The position numbers and the translations under genes were made by a program. From NCBI GenBank assembly GCA_031397815.1, contig JANNMJ010000114.1, forward strand, positions 1-13,614: 13,614 nt of DNA, written 5' to 3'. Within the stretch, counting starts at the first letter, position 1. Each line of letters opens with the position of its first letter. Under the pieces are notes generated by a model. The model was not told the origin of the DNA. It did no database searches and was given only the letters and a program-made list of their open reading frames with translations. Of the stretch, positions 13,386-13,614 are shown one piece after another. The DNA is from JANNMJ01 sp031397815 (GTDB lineage Bacteria; Bacteroidota; Bacteroidia; Cytophagales; Hymenobacteraceae).

Positions 13386-13540
13386 TTGTATCCTACCGGA
13401 CAAAAAAATGATTCGTAGGATACAAGCTTGTACACTACAAATCGAAAAAGTAGAACGTAGTGTACAAGCTTGTGACCTTCAAAGTAAAAAAGTGCGGCGT
13501 CGGTCCCAAGCTTGTGACCGACGCCGCAAAAAAGTTATCC
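13386..13540. repeat. 42-bp periodic array of AAGCTT-centred palindromes with 18-nt A-rich spacers
   Basis: AAGCTT occurs at 13424, 13466 and 13508, exactly 42 bp apart. Each sits in a 24-nt element (13415-13438, 13457-13480, 13499-13522) of the form GT-N-CAA-gc-TTGT-N. The spacers 13397-13414, 13439-13456, 13481-13498 and 13523-13540 are all exactly 18 nt and each has a run of 5-7 As near its middle. Arms flanking a spacer are complementary: TTGTATCCTAC/GTAGGATACAA is perfect, TTGTACACTAC/GTAGTGTACAA is perfect, and the third pair is imperfect (8 of 11). Arm sequences differ between units while pairing is kept. The third element is also strongly self-complementary. No known element class is assigned. 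Confidence 0.85.
13486..13527 (-). terminator. Intrinsic terminator reading leftward, inside the array
   Basis: GCGGCGTCGGTC (13494-13505) and GACCGACGCCGC (13516-13527) form a perfect 12-bp stem; the 10-nt loop can partly pair further through its AAGCTT. On the minus strand the hairpin is followed by AC and six Ts (13491-13486). It would terminate a minus-strand gene entering from the right edge. Confidence 0.65.
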
Positions 13541-13614
13541 AACGGTCTCCACCCCCGCGCGCCGCAAAACCACGCCACAGCCGGTGGTGCGGGACAAATC
13601 CGGCCGTGCGCCTT
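13535..13614 (-). CDS. Possible C-terminal end of a minus-strand gene entering from the right
   Basis: One minus frame reads 25 codons from the window edge (PDLSRTTGCGVVLRRAGVE, then TVG) to a TAA at 13537-13535. A terminator hairpin follows 7 bp later. The stop-then-terminator arrangement is the main support. I recognise no family in 25 residues. Another minus frame stays open to 13435, but only because it reads through the repeat array. Confidence 0.3.
   Translation of the reverse strand, partial: GARPDLSRTTGCGVVLRRAGVETVG

Noticed and set aside
13386..13540. CRISPR array
   Set aside because: The regular 42-bp spacing resembles one, but the 24-nt elements are not identical to each other and the 18-nt spacers resemble one another (common A-run). 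This is the opposite of a CRISPR, and no cas gene is present.
13435..13614. Minus-strand open frame of 59 codons reaching the window edge, reading through the array
   Set aside because: The frame stays open because the 42-bp period is a multiple of three. The translation is a low-quality repeat rich in FF from A-runs and has no plausible homologue.

Overview
The window looks like chromosomal DNA from a GC-rich member of the Bacteroidota, most likely Hymenobacter or a close relative in the Cytophagales. This is inferred from gene families and promoter style, not from a database match. Several starts are preceded by the Bacteroidota-type -7 element TAnnTTTG instead of a Shine-Dalgarno sequence. 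There is also a secreted lamin-tail-domain protein and a ChaN-type haem-binding protein typical of the phylum.

Layout, left to right. Positions 2187-1 (minus) hold the first 729 codons of a large secreted modular protein that runs off the left edge. Divergent from it is asd (aspartate-semialdehyde dehydrogenase, plus). Three minus-strand housekeeping or conserved genes follow: dnaX (DNA polymerase III gamma/tau), fbaA (class II aldolase) and a one-TM conserved protein of unknown function. An A-type iron-sulfur carrier gene (plus) has a good promoter and a strong intrinsic terminator at 8005-8037.

From 13227 down to 8158, everything lies on the minus strand. An ABC-2 type exporter ATPase and permease are followed, with overlapping or touching ends, by a ChaN-like haem-binding protein. 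Then come four tandem small membrane proteins that are diverged paralogues of one family I cannot name. They share C-[IL]-[IV]-[AV]-N in TM1, an APxGTF motif after TM2, and an aromatic-R-x-x-F-x-x-N-L block entering TM3. Three of the four genes are much more AT-rich than the surrounding DNA.

Three things stand out. (1) dnaX carries an uninterrupted A10 run preceded at 2 nt by a perfect 9-bp hairpin, placed just after the AAA+ core, with stops close by in both other frames. This fits programmed slippage making a short gamma form. (2) The intergenic DNA upstream of the ABC operon (13386-13540) is a 42-bp periodic array of palindromes centred on AAGCTT, with exactly 18-nt A-rich spacers and stem arms that co-vary. 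(3) The four-paralogue membrane family sits in an apparent operon with a transporter and a haem-binding protein.

The right end probably contains the last codons of another minus-strand gene, ending in a terminator hairpin that is part of the array.
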